DNA from: Planctomycetota bacterium
GTDB lineage: Bacteria; Planctomycetota; Brocadiia; Brocadiales; Bathyanammoxibiaceae
NCBI GenBank assembly: GCA_030623665.1
Contig: JAUXLO010000085.1
Coordinates: 1 to 7,607, forward strand
DNA: 7,607 nucleotides
Reading direction: 5' to 3'
In this document: positions 1-6,967 of the stretch, piece after piece
Position numbering within the stretch: the stretch's first letter is position 1
How the letters are laid out: every line of letters begins with the position of its first letter
Translations under genes and position numbers: made by a program
Notes under the pieces: model-generated
What the model was told of the DNA's origin: nothing
The model's input: the letters and a program-made list of their open reading frames with translations, nothing else
Database searches by the model: none

Positions 1-281
1 GAAAAGTGGAATAAGTGACCACAGCAGGAATATTACGACAAATTTTATCCTTAGAGACTCAAAAAAAAGTTTGTACATTACATGCCTTCCTTAAAAACAA
101 ATTTTACTCCTCCTATGGGCGAAAGCAACTCTATTTCAATCGCAAATACGGCTACCCTTGACTTGTCCCATTATTGGCGCTATCCTTGTGTCCTCAATGC
201 GTGATTATATTAAAGTAAATCTGCAGATGGCTGGCATTTTCATGGCATCATTTTAATACCTTATATTATGCCGGAATCCAT
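1..281. other. AT-rich non-coding region upstream of the ROK kinase gene
   Basis: I see no supportable gene here. The plus-strand frames close within about 110 bases of the left edge, and no readable peptide resembles a known protein. The region holds A- and T-rich tracts, including eight A at 61-68, and a sigma70-like promoter at 158-186. A weak AT-rich inverted repeat (66-74 with 97-105, loop of about 22) lies next to the A tract; I do not consider it convincing as a terminator. Whatever gene lies to the left of the window cannot be identified. Confidence 0.6.
158..186 (+). promoter_or_regulatory. Candidate sigma70-type promoter for the ROK kinase
   Basis: TTGACT at 158-163 matches five of six bases of the -35 consensus. 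It is separated by exactly 17 bases from TATCCT at 181-186, which matches four of six bases of the -10 consensus, including the key TA and the final T. Transcription would begin near 193, giving an untranslated leader of about 90 bases before the start at 282 or 288. This rests on sequence matching only. The surrounding AT-rich DNA makes chance matches possible, but the combination of a good -35 box and ideal spacing is the best in the region. Confidence 0.4.
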
Positions 282-1247
282 GTGAGCATGGCCCAAAAAC
301 CTTCCAAAAAGTTCATACTCGGTGCTGACGTAGGGGGAACAAATATAAAAACCGTCCTGGTGGACGGCCGGGGAGAGATACTCGCAGCCGTGAAGCGACC
401 TACGCTGGGGCGAAGGGGCAGGGATGCATTGATAGAGCGTCTCGTCCTTACACTAAAAGATACGGTAAAGAAGTCGGGTGCTGCTATGAGGGATGTTGCA
501 GGGGCGGGCATAGGGTTTGCCAGTCCTCTAGACCCCGGAAAGGGCATGGTATTTAATCCGCCGAATCTTCCCGGATGGTCCAACGTGCCCCTAAGGGATA
601 TCCTCATGCAGAAACTGAAGATGCCGGTGTCTCTGGATAACGATGCCAATTTAGTTGCCCTTGGGGAGCACTGGAAGGGTGCCGGCAGGGGCGCAAGGTG
701 CCTGGTATGTCTTACCCTCGGGACCGGCGTGGGTGGGGGGATAGTCCTGGAGGGGAGGATTTGGCACGGCGCAGGCGGGATTGCCGGAGAGATCGGGCAC
801 ATGACGTTAGTGCGCAACGGCCGCAGATGTGCCTGTGGCAACAAGGGCTGCCTTGAGGCCTATGCCTCAGCCCAGGGCCTTGTACTCAGGATGCAGGAGC
901 TTCTCAAAAAGAGAAAGGTTGGTAAAGGCGGTAAGATAACACCGGAAAACATAGGAAAATGGGCACGGTCCGGAGATAAGCTGGCCAATCAGGCAATAAA
1001 GGATACCGGCGTCATCCTTGGTGTGGCCATCGCCAGCATTGCAAATATTTTAAATCCTGACGTGGTCGTCCTGGGCGGTGGGGTAAGTAACCTTGGGGGC
1101 TATCTTTTTGACCCGGTTCGTGAGGAGGTGAAGAAGAGGGCCTTCCCGAAGGCGGTAGAAGAACTGAAAATCGTTAAGGCCGAGCTGGGAGACAGCGCTG
1201 GCGCCCTTGGTGCAGCAAGGTCCCTCATGCTCAGCCTTGATGGATGA
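282..1247 (+). CDS. ROK-family sugar kinase, probable glucokinase
   Basis: Predicted cytoplasmic ATP-dependent hexose kinase of the ROK family, most likely phosphorylating glucose to glucose 6-phosphate, of 321 aa, a normal length. The N-terminal phosphate loop DVGGTNIK is at residues 16-23. LDND at 118-121 supplies the probable catalytic Asp121. LGTGVGGG at 146-153 is the second nucleotide loop. GEIGH at 169-173 and the CxCGxxGC cluster (Cys183, Cys185, Cys190) form the family's zinc site with His173. LGGGVS near 264-269 is the adenosine motif. Two starts are possible: GTG at 282, preceded by a weak GGAA at 273-276, or ATG at 288; both leave the domain intact. The gene is alone on this strand and ends 5 bases from the oppositely oriented protease gene. 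ROK proteins also include fructokinases, allose or N-acetylmannosamine kinases and repressors. No N-terminal helix-turn-helix is present, so a kinase is favoured; the exact sugar is inference. Confidence 0.9.
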   Translation: MSMAQKPSKKFILGADVGGTNIKTVLVDGRGEILAAVKRPTLGRRGRDALIERLVLTLKDTVKKSGAAMRDVAGAGIGFASPLDPGKGMVFNPPNLPGWSNVPLRDILMQKLKMPVSLDNDANLVALGEHWKGAGRGARCLVCLTLGTGVGGGIVLEGRIWHGAGGIAGEIGHMTLVRNGRRCACGNKGCLEAYASAQGLVLRMQELLKKRKVGKGGKITPENIGKWARSGDKLANQAIKDTGVILGVAIASIANILNPDVVVLGGGVSNLGGYLFDPVREEVKKRAFPKAVEELKIVKAELGDSAGALGAARSLMLSLDG

Positions 1248-1252
1248 AGCCG

Positions 1253-2182
1253 CTATTCCACTTTTAAAAGGATGTAACGGGTGGTTTTGCCCCTCTTGAC
1301 AAGCAGCAGGAGGCCTTTATCCTCGGGTGCAGTGCCTGCTACGTCCCAGAATTCCTGCGCGTTGCTTATCCTTTCTCTGTTTACTTCCTTTATCAGGTCT
1401 CCCGGCCGCAGACCGGACATCTCAGCCAGGCCACCTGGCTCTACGTCCATGACCACTGCCCCGCCTGTCTCGTCCTGGTAGCCGAAACGCCGCGCCAGGT
1501 CGGGGGTCATGTTTTCAAGCGACATACCGTACTCAGCCGAGGGCTGTACGGGACCGGCAGGACCTCCCCGGGCAAAGAGGTCGGCAGGCTGTTCTCCGAT
1601 GGTGACGGTGAGGTGTGTGAGTTTACCATCACGAATCACCTCTACTGACGCATCCGTGCCCACAGGTGTCTGCGCAACCAGGTTCCTCAGGTCGTTTACA
1701 TCCTCGATCTCCTTACCCTGATATTCAACAATCACGTCTCCGCGCTCTATGCCGTCCCTCTCTGCGGGGCTGTTAGGGGTAACGTCACCTATCAATACAC
1801 CTTCCGTGCTGGACAGGCCAAACGACTCGGCCAGGTTCTCGTCGATATCCTGGATAGACACACCCAGCCATCCCCTGACAACCTTCTTATGCTCAATGAG
1901 GCTCTCCATAACGATTTTTGCCATATTTGCGGGAATAGCAAAACCGATGCCCTGGTATCCTCCGCTCCTTGTAAATATTGCGGAGTTGATACCAATTACC
2001 TCTGCGTTCAGGTTTACCAGGGGACCACCGCTGTTTCCAGGATTGATTGCAGCGTCCGTCTGGATAAAATCCTCGTAGTCTGCAATGCCCACATTGGCCC
2101 TTCCCACGGCACTAATAATACCTGCGGTTACGGTCTGGGTAAGCCCGAAGGGGTTGCCTATTGCAATCACCCAGTCGCCCAC
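1253..2182 (-). CDS. HtrA/DegP-like protease, C-terminal fragment with Ser motif and two PDZ domains
   Basis: This is the part of the interrupted protease after the premature TGA, counted from an in-frame GTG at 2180-2182 (309 aa). That GTG encodes the ordinary Val of the VGDW motif and is unlikely to be a genuine start; no good Shine-Dalgarno sequence precedes it. GNPFGL is at residues 9-14, and the nucleophile motif GNSGGP is at 49-54 with Ser51. The first PDZ domain spans about 101-195, starting at the GWLGV carboxylate-binding loop (104-108). The second spans about 217-305. The final residues are LLKVE before TAG. Two PDZ domains match the DegP/DegQ architecture and not the one-PDZ DegS type. 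If translated alone it could at most be a peptide-binding fragment. Confidence 0.7.
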   Translation of the reverse strand: MGDWVIAIGNPFGLTQTVTAGIISAVGRANVGIADYEDFIQTDAAINPGNSGGPLVNLNAEVIGINSAIFTRSGGYQGIGFAIPANMAKIVMESLIEHKKVVRGWLGVSIQDIDENLAESFGLSSTEGVLIGDVTPNSPAERDGIERGDVIVEYQGKEIEDVNDLRNLVAQTPVGTDASVEVIRDGKLTHLTVTIGEQPADLFARGGPAGPVQPSAEYGMSLENMTPDLARRFGYQDETGGAVVMDVEPGGLAEMSGLRPGDLIKEVNRERISNAQEFWDVAGTAPEDKGLLLLVKRGKTTRYILLKVE

Positions 2183-2200
2183 GTGAACATCATCCGAGTT

Positions 2201-2764
2201 TCATAATTTTGATACCGGAAGCCCGTCACCCTCAATCTTTATCACTGCAATATCCGTCGGTGGGTCAGTACCAACGACCTCTGCCTTAAGTTCCTTCTTT
2301 GAACCCGGCAACATTACGAAAATCTCGTCTGCCTCTGCCACCACATGATTGTTGGTAAGGATATATCCCCTTGCGTCGACGATTACCCCCGACCCGAAGC
2401 CCTGCTGTTTGAACTCTTTGGGCATGCGGCCACCGAAGAAGCGGTCAAAGAAGTCGTCCCCAAAGGGAAACCCTCTGCCCCCTCCGCGCCCTCCGCCCCC
2501 GCCGGGTGGATGAAACCTCTCGAAGCTTTCCCGCTTCATTACCTTTACGGCCTTAACGTGGACCACGGATGGCTTTACGTAGTCTGCAACCTCGCTGAAC
2601 AGTTTAGAAAATTGTGTAGCAGTCTCCTGTAGCCTCTCTATCTCCGCGGTGGAGCGTTCTGCCTGGACAGGTGTCATTCTATAGACATATGCCACGGACA
2701 AGGAAAGCACGAGAAGTCCTACAGCCAGCGATATAATACTCAACCCCTTCAAACAATTACGCAT
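2201..2764 (-). CDS. HtrA/DegP-like protease, N-terminal fragment (to premature TGA)
   Basis: This is the first 187 residues of the interrupted protease. A hydrophobic segment at about residues 8-29 acts as a signal anchor or an uncleaved signal; a VQA sequence at 33-35 offers a possible signal peptidase site. A polar stretch (36-65) is followed by the start of the protease domain, SVVHV at 66-70. A Gly/Arg-rich insert (88-98) and a Phe/Asp-rich stretch (99-112) correspond to the flexible LA loop that is variable in DegP relatives. GSGVIVD is at 124-130, TNNHVV at 137-142 with catalytic His140, and TDIAV at 170-174 with catalytic Asp171. The start is ATG at 2762-2764 with a strong Shine-Dalgarno sequence. 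The fragment lacks the nucleophile Ser and would not be active alone. Confidence 0.8.
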   Translation of the reverse strand: MRNCLKGLSIISLAVGLLVLSLSVAYVYRMTPVQAERSTAEIERLQETATQFSKLFSEVADYVKPSVVHVKAVKVMKRESFERFHPPGGGGGRGGGRGFPFGDDFFDRFFGGRMPKEFKQQGFGSGVIVDARGYILTNNHVVAEADEIFVMLPGSKKELKAEVVGTDPPTDIAVIKIEGDGLPVSKL

Positions 2765-2767
2765 CGT

Positions 2768-2776
2768 CTCCTCCTC
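2768..2776 (-). promoter_or_regulatory. Strong ribosome-binding site of the protease gene
   Basis: Reading the minus strand, GAGGAGGAG lies 3 bases before the ATG at 2762-2764, so the GGAGG core at its centre is about 5 bases away. This is a near-ideal Shine-Dalgarno sequence. It fixes the start and shows the protease is translated independently of the ATPase operon upstream. Confidence 0.75.
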
Positions 2777-2784
2777 GATTAGCG

Positions 2785-2813
2785 ATAATATACAAGCTTA
2801 ATACCTAAAAATA
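2785..2813 (-). promoter_or_regulatory. Possible weak promoter of the protease gene
   Basis: On the minus strand TATTAT (2790-2785) matches five of six bases of a -10 box, and TATTTT (2813-2808) sits at the right distance (17 bases) but is a poor -35 box. The expected start of transcription near 2778 would leave a very short leader, abutting the ribosome-binding site. A poor -35 next to a tandem repeat at 2815-2832 would suit an activator-dependent promoter. The spacer is so AT-rich that such matches arise easily; treat this as a candidate only. Confidence 0.2.
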
Positions 2814-2814
2814 A

Positions 2815-2832
2815 ATATTAACAGATATTAAC
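2815..2832 (-). repeat. Tandem direct repeat, two 8-bp copies at 10-bp period
   Basis: GTTAATAT occurs twice on the minus strand, at 2832-2825 and 2822-2815, separated by CT. The copies are exact and repeat every 10 bases, about one DNA turn, directly upstream of the candidate -35 position for the protease gene. Two direct half-sites on one helix face is the layout used by OmpR/PhoB-type response regulators and some other activators. Whether it is an operator is inference; the AT-rich composition raises the chance of coincidence. Confidence 0.35.
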
Positions 2833-2859
2833 TGAAATGTATAGGACGAATAGCGACTT

Positions 2860-3489
2860 TTATAAGGCCGTTCTCTTCACCTCAAGCAACTCCTTCACCT
2901 TCATGAGCCTTGAGATATGAAAACGCTCCATCTCATCAAGCCTTGCCTTGATAGATTTTATGGACTCCCTCAGTTCCGGTATAAGTATATACTCCAGAGC
3001 GTTTACCCTGCGCCTGGTCTCTTCCACCTCCCTGGCCAGTAACCACACGGAATGCTCTAGTTCAGCAAGCCTTAGTATCCTGGGCAAATAGTCCCTAAGC
3101 CTGGTTATGGCGGTGTCGAGGCTGCCGGCAGTGTCCAGAAGGCTGTAACGCGGCACGGGCGGCAGAGAGACCTCGTAACCAGGCAGCACAACGTTTAGCA
3201 CCCGCCTGTGTATGAGGTCAATCTCCAGCGGGCTCCTGGAGTGTTCCAGGGCCGTAGCAACGGCCTCTTTTGGTGAGGCTAGTCCGGACAAGACAAACGG
3301 TCTCAGTAATTCCGGCAGCTCCCTGTCGACGGCCATGCGTATGTCTCTGTAATCCCGTAACAAGTGCAGGAATTCCTTGACAAGGCCCTCCAGCTTATCC
3401 TTTACCATCTTGTGACCCCTCCGGGCCAGGGCGTATCTGCGCCTGAGCCTCAGGAGTTCCATCCTGTTGGGGTTGACCTTTAACCTCAC
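2860..3489 (-). CDS. atpD: V/A-type ATPase subunit D (central rotor shaft)
   Basis: Subunit D of the V/A-type ATPase, 209 aa, the usual size. It forms the long antiparallel coiled coil that turns inside the A3B3 head, the counterpart of F1 gamma. The conserved N-terminus [14 protein letters not shown] is at residues 5-18, followed by GHKMVKDK at 25-32, both in the first long helix. The second signature [14 protein letters not shown] is at 160-173 in the C-terminal helix. The start is GTG at 3487-3489, the first start codon after an in-frame TAA a few codons upstream; its first bases overlap the B stop as GTGA, so translation is probably coupled to B. A purine-rich GGGAGAGAAAGAG in the end of B can serve as ribosome-binding site. 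It is the last ATPase gene here, ending with TAA at 2860-2862. No hairpin terminator is evident after it. Confidence 0.95.
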   Translation of the reverse strand: MRLKVNPNRMELLRLRRRYALARRGHKMVKDKLEGLVKEFLHLLRDYRDIRMAVDRELPELLRPFVLSGLASPKEAVATALEHSRSPLEIDLIHRRVLNVVLPGYEVSLPPVPRYSLLDTAGSLDTAITRLRDYLPRILRLAELEHSVWLLAREVEETRRRVNALEYILIPELRESIKSIKARLDEMERFHISRLMKVKELLEVKRTAL

Positions 3490-4868
3490 CTCTTTCTCTC
3501 CCGGTAGTATTTATCCAGATATTCGTGTCGTATCCTCTTTAGTTCCTTTTTCGGCAGCAACCCGAACAGCCTCCAGCCTATATCCAGGGTATCGTTGATG
3601 GATCTGTCCTCCTCCTCACCCTGTTGAATGAACTCCTTGTCAAAGTGGTCGGAGAAATCTACAAAGGACAGGTCCAATGGGCTGAGCGCCCCCTCTCCAA
3701 GGATGACTGCCAACTCCTTTGCCGTCTTGCCCCTGGCGTAAGAGGCATATAGCTGGTTGGAAATATCTGCGTGGTCTTCCCTGGTTTTACCCTCCCCGAT
3801 GCCCTTATCCTTCAGGCGCGAGAGCGAGGGCAGGATGTCTATGGGAGGATAGATGCCCTGCAGGTGCAGGTCGCGGGAGAGGATCATTTGCCCCTCCGTT
3901 ATATACCCCGTCAGGTCCGGCACGGGGTGCGTCTTATCGTCCTCCGGCATGGTCAGGATAGGTATCTGGGTGATGGAGCCCTTCTTGCCTTTGACTCGTC
4001 CCGCCCTCTCGTACATGGCAGCCAGGTCTGTGTAAAGGTAGCCTGGGTATCCCCTCCTGCCGGGTACCTCTTTACGTGCCGCTGATACCTCTCTTAATGC
4101 CTCGCAGTAGTTGGTTATGTCAGTTAGTATTACCAGTACGTGCATATCCAGCTCAAACGCCAGGTACTCGGCCGTAGTTAGTGCCATCCTGGGCACGGCA
4201 AGGCGTTCTATCGGGGGGTCTTCTGCCAGGTTTATAAATAGAACCGACCTTTCTATGGCCCTGGTCCTTTCGAAGTCGGAGATAAAGTAGTTTGCCTCTT
4301 CGAAGGTTATCCCCATGGCCGCAAAGACCACGGCAAAGCCCTCAGTAGAGCCGGGTACCCGGGCTTGCCGGGCAATCTGTGCGGCAAGCCTGGCGTGGGG
4401 AAGGCCGGCGCCTGAAAACAAGGGGAGCTTCTGCCCCCTCACCAGCGTGTTCAGGCCATCTATTGAAGAGATGCCGGTCTGTATAAACTCGCAGGGATAG
4501 TCCCGCGCATAAGGGTTTATTGGGTGCCCGTTTATGTTCAGTCTCTTGTCTGGGATAATGTTGGGGCCGCCATCCATGGTCTGGCCTGCACCGTTAAAGA
4601 CCCTGCCTACGATGTCCGGGGAGACCCCAATCTCCAGTCCCCTGCCAAGGAACTTTACCCTTACGTTATCCCTTCCTATTCCCAAAGTACCCTCAAATAC
4701 CTGCAGCAGGACACAAGAATCCGCTATCTCAAGTACCCTGCCCCGCCTTACCTGGCCGTCATCGAGCCTTACCTCGGCAAGCTCACCATACGTAACGCCC
4801 TCTACGTGCTCAATCAGCATCAGTGGGCCAAAGATATCCTTTACCGTAAGATATTCCTTAAATACCAA
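3486..4868 (-). CDS. atpB: V/A-type ATPase subunit B (non-catalytic nucleotide-binding subunit)
   Basis: Subunit B of the V/A ATPase, 460 aa, typical length. It alternates with A in the hexameric head and completes the catalytic sites at the interface. The N-terminus [17 protein letters not shown] is at residues 4-20. The degenerate phosphate loop is [18 protein letters not shown] at 152-169; it lacks the GKT of a working Walker A, as expected for B. PSLSRL at 347-352 holds Arg351, likely the arginine that reaches the A-subunit site. The start is TTG at 4866-4868. An in-frame TAG five codons upstream leaves no other start, and the first ATG is internal (Met17). The gene overlaps the end of A by 11 bases. 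A G-rich tract (seven G, CC, four G) precedes the start in place of a standard ribosome-binding site, so coupling to A is likely. It shares GTGA with the D start. Confidence 0.96.
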   Translation of the reverse strand: MVFKEYLTVKDIFGPLMLIEHVEGVTYGELAEVRLDDGQVRRGRVLEIADSCVLLQVFEGTLGIGRDNVRVKFLGRGLEIGVSPDIVGRVFNGAGQTMDGGPNIIPDKRLNINGHPINPYARDYPCEFIQTGISSIDGLNTLVRGQKLPLFSGAGLPHARLAAQIARQARVPGSTEGFAVVFAAMGITFEEANYFISDFERTRAIERSVLFINLAEDPPIERLAVPRMALTTAEYLAFELDMHVLVILTDITNYCEALREVSAARKEVPGRRGYPGYLYTDLAAMYERAGRVKGKKGSITQIPILTMPEDDKTHPVPDLTGYITEGQMILSRDLHLQGIYPPIDILPSLSRLKDKGIGEGKTREDHADISNQLYASYARGKTAKELAVILGEGALSPLDLSFVDFSDHFDKEFIQQGEEEDRSINDTLDIGWRLFGLLPKKELKRIRHEYLDKYYRERKR

Positions 4869-6642
4869 CCCCGGCCCCCCCTATAAGTTCACCTATCTGC
4901 CCTGCGATTTCCCTGTCCATCTGCTTGAAGGTCTCCATATCTCCCTCGCTCGCCAGTCGCAGGTCGGATATCTTGTCTTTTACGGGAATATCCATTATCT
5001 GTAAGAGTTCAACTCCCTTGTCTACCGCCTCCTGTGCCTTGCTATAAAATTTCAGAATGACATCCAGCATGTGAAACTGCTTCTCAAGCGAGGTGTAGGT
5101 GTCCAGCTCATGGTAGGCGTTTTGATGGAGAAAATCCTCCCTTACCATCTTGGCTATCTCCATAACAAGTTTATCTTCCGGGGAAAGGGACTCCATGCCG
5201 ACCAGTCTGACCAATTCCTCAAGCTCAGATTCCCTTTGCAGCAGGCGGAGGGCCGTCCTCCTGTTCTCACTCCACGTAGGCCCTATCCTGTCGGCGGCAA
5301 ATTTGTCCACCATCTGCTGATAAAGTGAATAGCTCGTGAGCCAGTTCACGGCGGGGAAATGCCGCTGGGAGGCAAGCCTGTCGTCCAGGCCCCAAAAGAC
5401 CTTTACCGCCCTAAGCGTGGCCTGGGACACGGGTTCGGAGAGGTCTCCCCCCGGTGGTGAGACCGAGCCTATAATACTCAGGCTCCCCCTCCTTCCTCCT
5501 TTTCCCTGGGCATCCGAGCCCAGGCACACGACGCTCCCAGACCTTTCATAAAAGCTGGCAAGCCTGCTGCCCAGATACGTCGGAAAGCCCTCTTCCCCCG
5601 GCATCTCCTCCAGCCTGCAAGACATCTCCCTCATGGCCTCGGCCCAGCGAGAGGTAGAGTCTGCCATAAGGGCCACGTTGTAGCCCATGTCCCTGTAATA
5701 TTCCGCCATGGTGACGCCCGTAAATATTGATGCCTCTCTGGCCGCAACCGGCATATTGGACGTGTTTCCCACGAGCACGGTGCGCTCCATGAGGGATTCA
5801 TGGCTCCTTGGGTCTTTCAACTCCGGAAAGGAGAGGAGTACATCGGCCATCTCATTACCGCGCTCGCCGCAGCCAACATAGACTATGATGTCCGCATCCG
5901 ACCATTTGGCCAGTTGATGCTGCACCACCGTCTTTCCACTGCCGAACGGACCGGGCACGCATGATGTGCCCCCCTTTGCCAGGGGGAAAAAGGTGTCGAT
6001 AACCCTCTGCCCCGTGACTAGTGGCTCCTCGGGCGGCAGTTTCTTGGCCACGTGCCTCGGCTGCCTCACAGGCCACTTCTGAAGCATCTTTATGTCCACC
6101 TTGCCCCCGGACGTCTCTATCTCCGCCACTACGTCTTCCAGGGTGTAGGCGTCCTCTGCAACAGTAATTACCTTGCCCTCAACCCCATACGGGACCATTA
6201 TCCTGTGCTCCACGAGCGCTGTCTCTCTAATGGTGCCCAAGATATCCCCCGGCCTCACACTGTCTCCCGCCCTCTTCGCAGGGACGAAGTGCCATTTCTT
6301 TGCCATGTCCAGCGGCGTATATTCCGCCCCCCTGACTATGTACGAACCCAACCGAAGGGAAATCACGTCCAGCGGCCTCTGTATGCCGTCAAATATAGAA
6401 CCGATCAGGCCCGGGCCGAGTTCAACGCTGAGTGGTCCTCCCATAGGATAGACCGGCTGGCCGGGACCGATGCCCTCTGTCTCTTCATATACCTGGACAG
6501 AGTATTCATCTGAACGTATCTCAATCACCTCCCCCAGCAGCCTCTGCTCCCCCACACGTACCATATCGTATATATTGGTGCCTGTAAGCCCTCTGGCCAC
6601 CACCAGAGGCCCTGAGACCTTGATTATAGTTCCCTCATTCAA
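4858..6642 (-). CDS. atpA: V/A-type ATPase subunit A (catalytic subunit)
   Basis: Catalytic subunit A, 594 aa, matching prokaryotic V/A-type enzymes. Walker A GPFGSGKT is at residues 231-238. GERGNEM at 259-265 carries the catalytic Glu260. The Walker B strand VALMADST is at 323-330 with Asp328. [15 protein letters not shown] (391-405) and [11 protein letters not shown] (429-439) are characteristic of V-type A subunits. The roughly 80-residue non-homologous region that separates A from F1 beta is present between about 110 and 190. The start is TTG at 6640-6642. The reading frame has a TGA five codons upstream, so no ATG is available, and GGAGGT lies 5 bases before it. The TTGA overlap with the F stop indicates translational coupling. 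The protein ends in a Gly-rich tail at TAA 4858-4860. In the holoenzyme it hydrolyses or makes ATP in the cytoplasm; direction is not deducible. Confidence 0.97.
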   Translation of the reverse strand: MNEGTIIKVSGPLVVARGLTGTNIYDMVRVGEQRLLGEVIEIRSDEYSVQVYEETEGIGPGQPVYPMGGPLSVELGPGLIGSIFDGIQRPLDVISLRLGSYIVRGAEYTPLDMAKKWHFVPAKRAGDSVRPGDILGTIRETALVEHRIMVPYGVEGKVITVAEDAYTLEDVVAEIETSGGKVDIKMLQKWPVRQPRHVAKKLPPEEPLVTGQRVIDTFFPLAKGGTSCVPGPFGSGKTVVQHQLAKWSDADIIVYVGCGERGNEMADVLLSFPELKDPRSHESLMERTVLVGNTSNMPVAAREASIFTGVTMAEYYRDMGYNVALMADSTSRWAEAMREMSCRLEEMPGEEGFPTYLGSRLASFYERSGSVVCLGSDAQGKGGRRGSLSIIGSVSPPGGDLSEPVSQATLRAVKVFWGLDDRLASQRHFPAVNWLTSYSLYQQMVDKFAADRIGPTWSENRRTALRLLQRESELEELVRLVGMESLSPEDKLVMEIAKMVREDFLHQNAYHELDTYTSLEKQFHMLDVILKFYSKAQEAVDKGVELLQIMDIPVKDKISDLRLASEGDMETFKQMDREIAGQIGELIGGAGVGI

Positions 6643-6965
6643 CCTTGACCTCCTTCAAGTATATTTACACCGATGGCCTTCTTGACCGTCTTGGCGGTTT
6701 CCTTGATGCTGATGCCTGCACTGCCAAGATGGGTGGGAAGAACTACGATGGGGGTGCGCACCCTTTCCCTGAAGGTTGAGACGACATCCGGCTGCTCTGC
6801 TACGATATCCTCACTCACCATTATCAAAGAGACCGCTGGGTCCTGGGCCATCTTGTCCATGACCCTTTCAAGCTCCTCTTTGGAGCTGGCATATTCAAGG
6901 CCCATACCCAGCATCTTAAAGGGCAGTATCTTTTCTCGCTCTCCTATAACGACGGCCTTGTACAC
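6639..6965 (-). CDS. atpF: V/A-type ATPase subunit F (central stalk)
   Basis: Small central-stalk subunit F, 108 aa from GTG at 6963-6965, the normal family size. The fold begins YKAVVIGERE, a first beta strand like the AVIGD start of relatives. It continues with LGMGLEYA (19-26), the strand SLIMVSEDIVA (46-56) and RTPIVVLP (70-77), and ends with an IKETAKTVKKAIGVNI helix (87-102). F binds subunit D in the shaft and modulates ATPase activity in related enzymes. The frame stays open upstream to an ATG-less extension reaching 7166, but that part overlaps subunit C, has no family resemblance and is low-complexity, so I reject it. The GTG lies 2 bases after the C stop; a GGAGG sits about 14 bases upstream, rather far, so coupling to C is likely. 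The stop TGA overlaps the A start as TTGA. Confidence 0.88.
   Translation of the reverse strand: MYKAVVIGEREKILPFKMLGMGLEYASSKEELERVMDKMAQDPAVSLIMVSEDIVAEQPDVVSTFRERVRTPIVVLPTHLGSAGISIKETAKTVKKAIGVNILEGGQG
6648..6655 (-). promoter_or_regulatory. Ribosome-binding site for ATPase subunit A, inside the F gene
   Basis: AAGGAGGT on the minus strand lies within the last codons of F and ends 5 bases before the TTG at 6642. It is the best Shine-Dalgarno match in the operon and decides the unusual TTG start of A. Confidence 0.8.
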
Positions 6966-6967
6966 TG

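Larger units (their letters stand above)
1253..2764 (-). pseudogene. HtrA/DegP-type serine protease interrupted by an in-frame TGA
   Basis: One Do/HtrA-type periplasmic serine endoprotease of 503 codons, broken by TGA at 2201-2203 (codon 188). The two halves are in the same reading frame, so this is a nonsense change and not a frameshift. Reading through gives [16 protein letters not shown], which aligns with the family pattern KLGDSDxxxVGDW; the stop replaces a Gly (GGA to TGA, one base). The reconstructed protein has an N-terminal membrane segment, a trypsin-like domain with His140, Asp171 and Ser245, and two PDZ domains. Both halves are otherwise intact, so the change is recent or is a sequence error. 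HtrA proteins degrade or refold damaged envelope proteins. The gene follows the ATPase operon on the same strand after a 95-base spacer and has its own strong ribosome-binding site. If the stop is real, no active protease can be made without readthrough, because His and Asp lie on one side of it and Ser on the other. Confidence 0.85.

Noticed and set aside
61..105. AT-rich inverted repeat beside an A8 tract, a possible minus-strand terminator
   Set aside because: The stem is about nine pairs, nearly all A-T with one wobble, and the loop is about 22 bases. No minus-strand gene lies just upstream that it would terminate.
266..844. 192-codon open frame antisense to the kinase gene
   Set aside because: Its product is Pro/Arg/Ser-rich with no recognisable domain, and it lies wholly opposite the well-conserved kinase. 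It is a composition shadow.
2201..2203. UGA reassigned to glycine (as in Gracilibacteria/SR1) or read as selenocysteine
   Set aside because: The five ATPase genes and the kinase contain no internal TGA over roughly 1,700 codons although glycine is frequent. The kinase, B and F all end at TGA at the expected C-terminus. The residue at this place is normally Gly or Ala, not Cys, so selenocysteine is not suggested either.
1889..2206. Cys-rich plus-strand frame opposite the protease
   Set aside because: The CxxC-like spacing looks zinc-finger-like at first, but the sequence is the reverse complement of the conserved PDZ/protease coding region, has no ribosome-binding site and matches no family I know.
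2765..2859. Terminator at the end of the ATPase operon
   Set aside because: No GC-rich hairpin followed by a T run is visible on the minus strand between D and the protease gene, so readthrough into the protease is possible.
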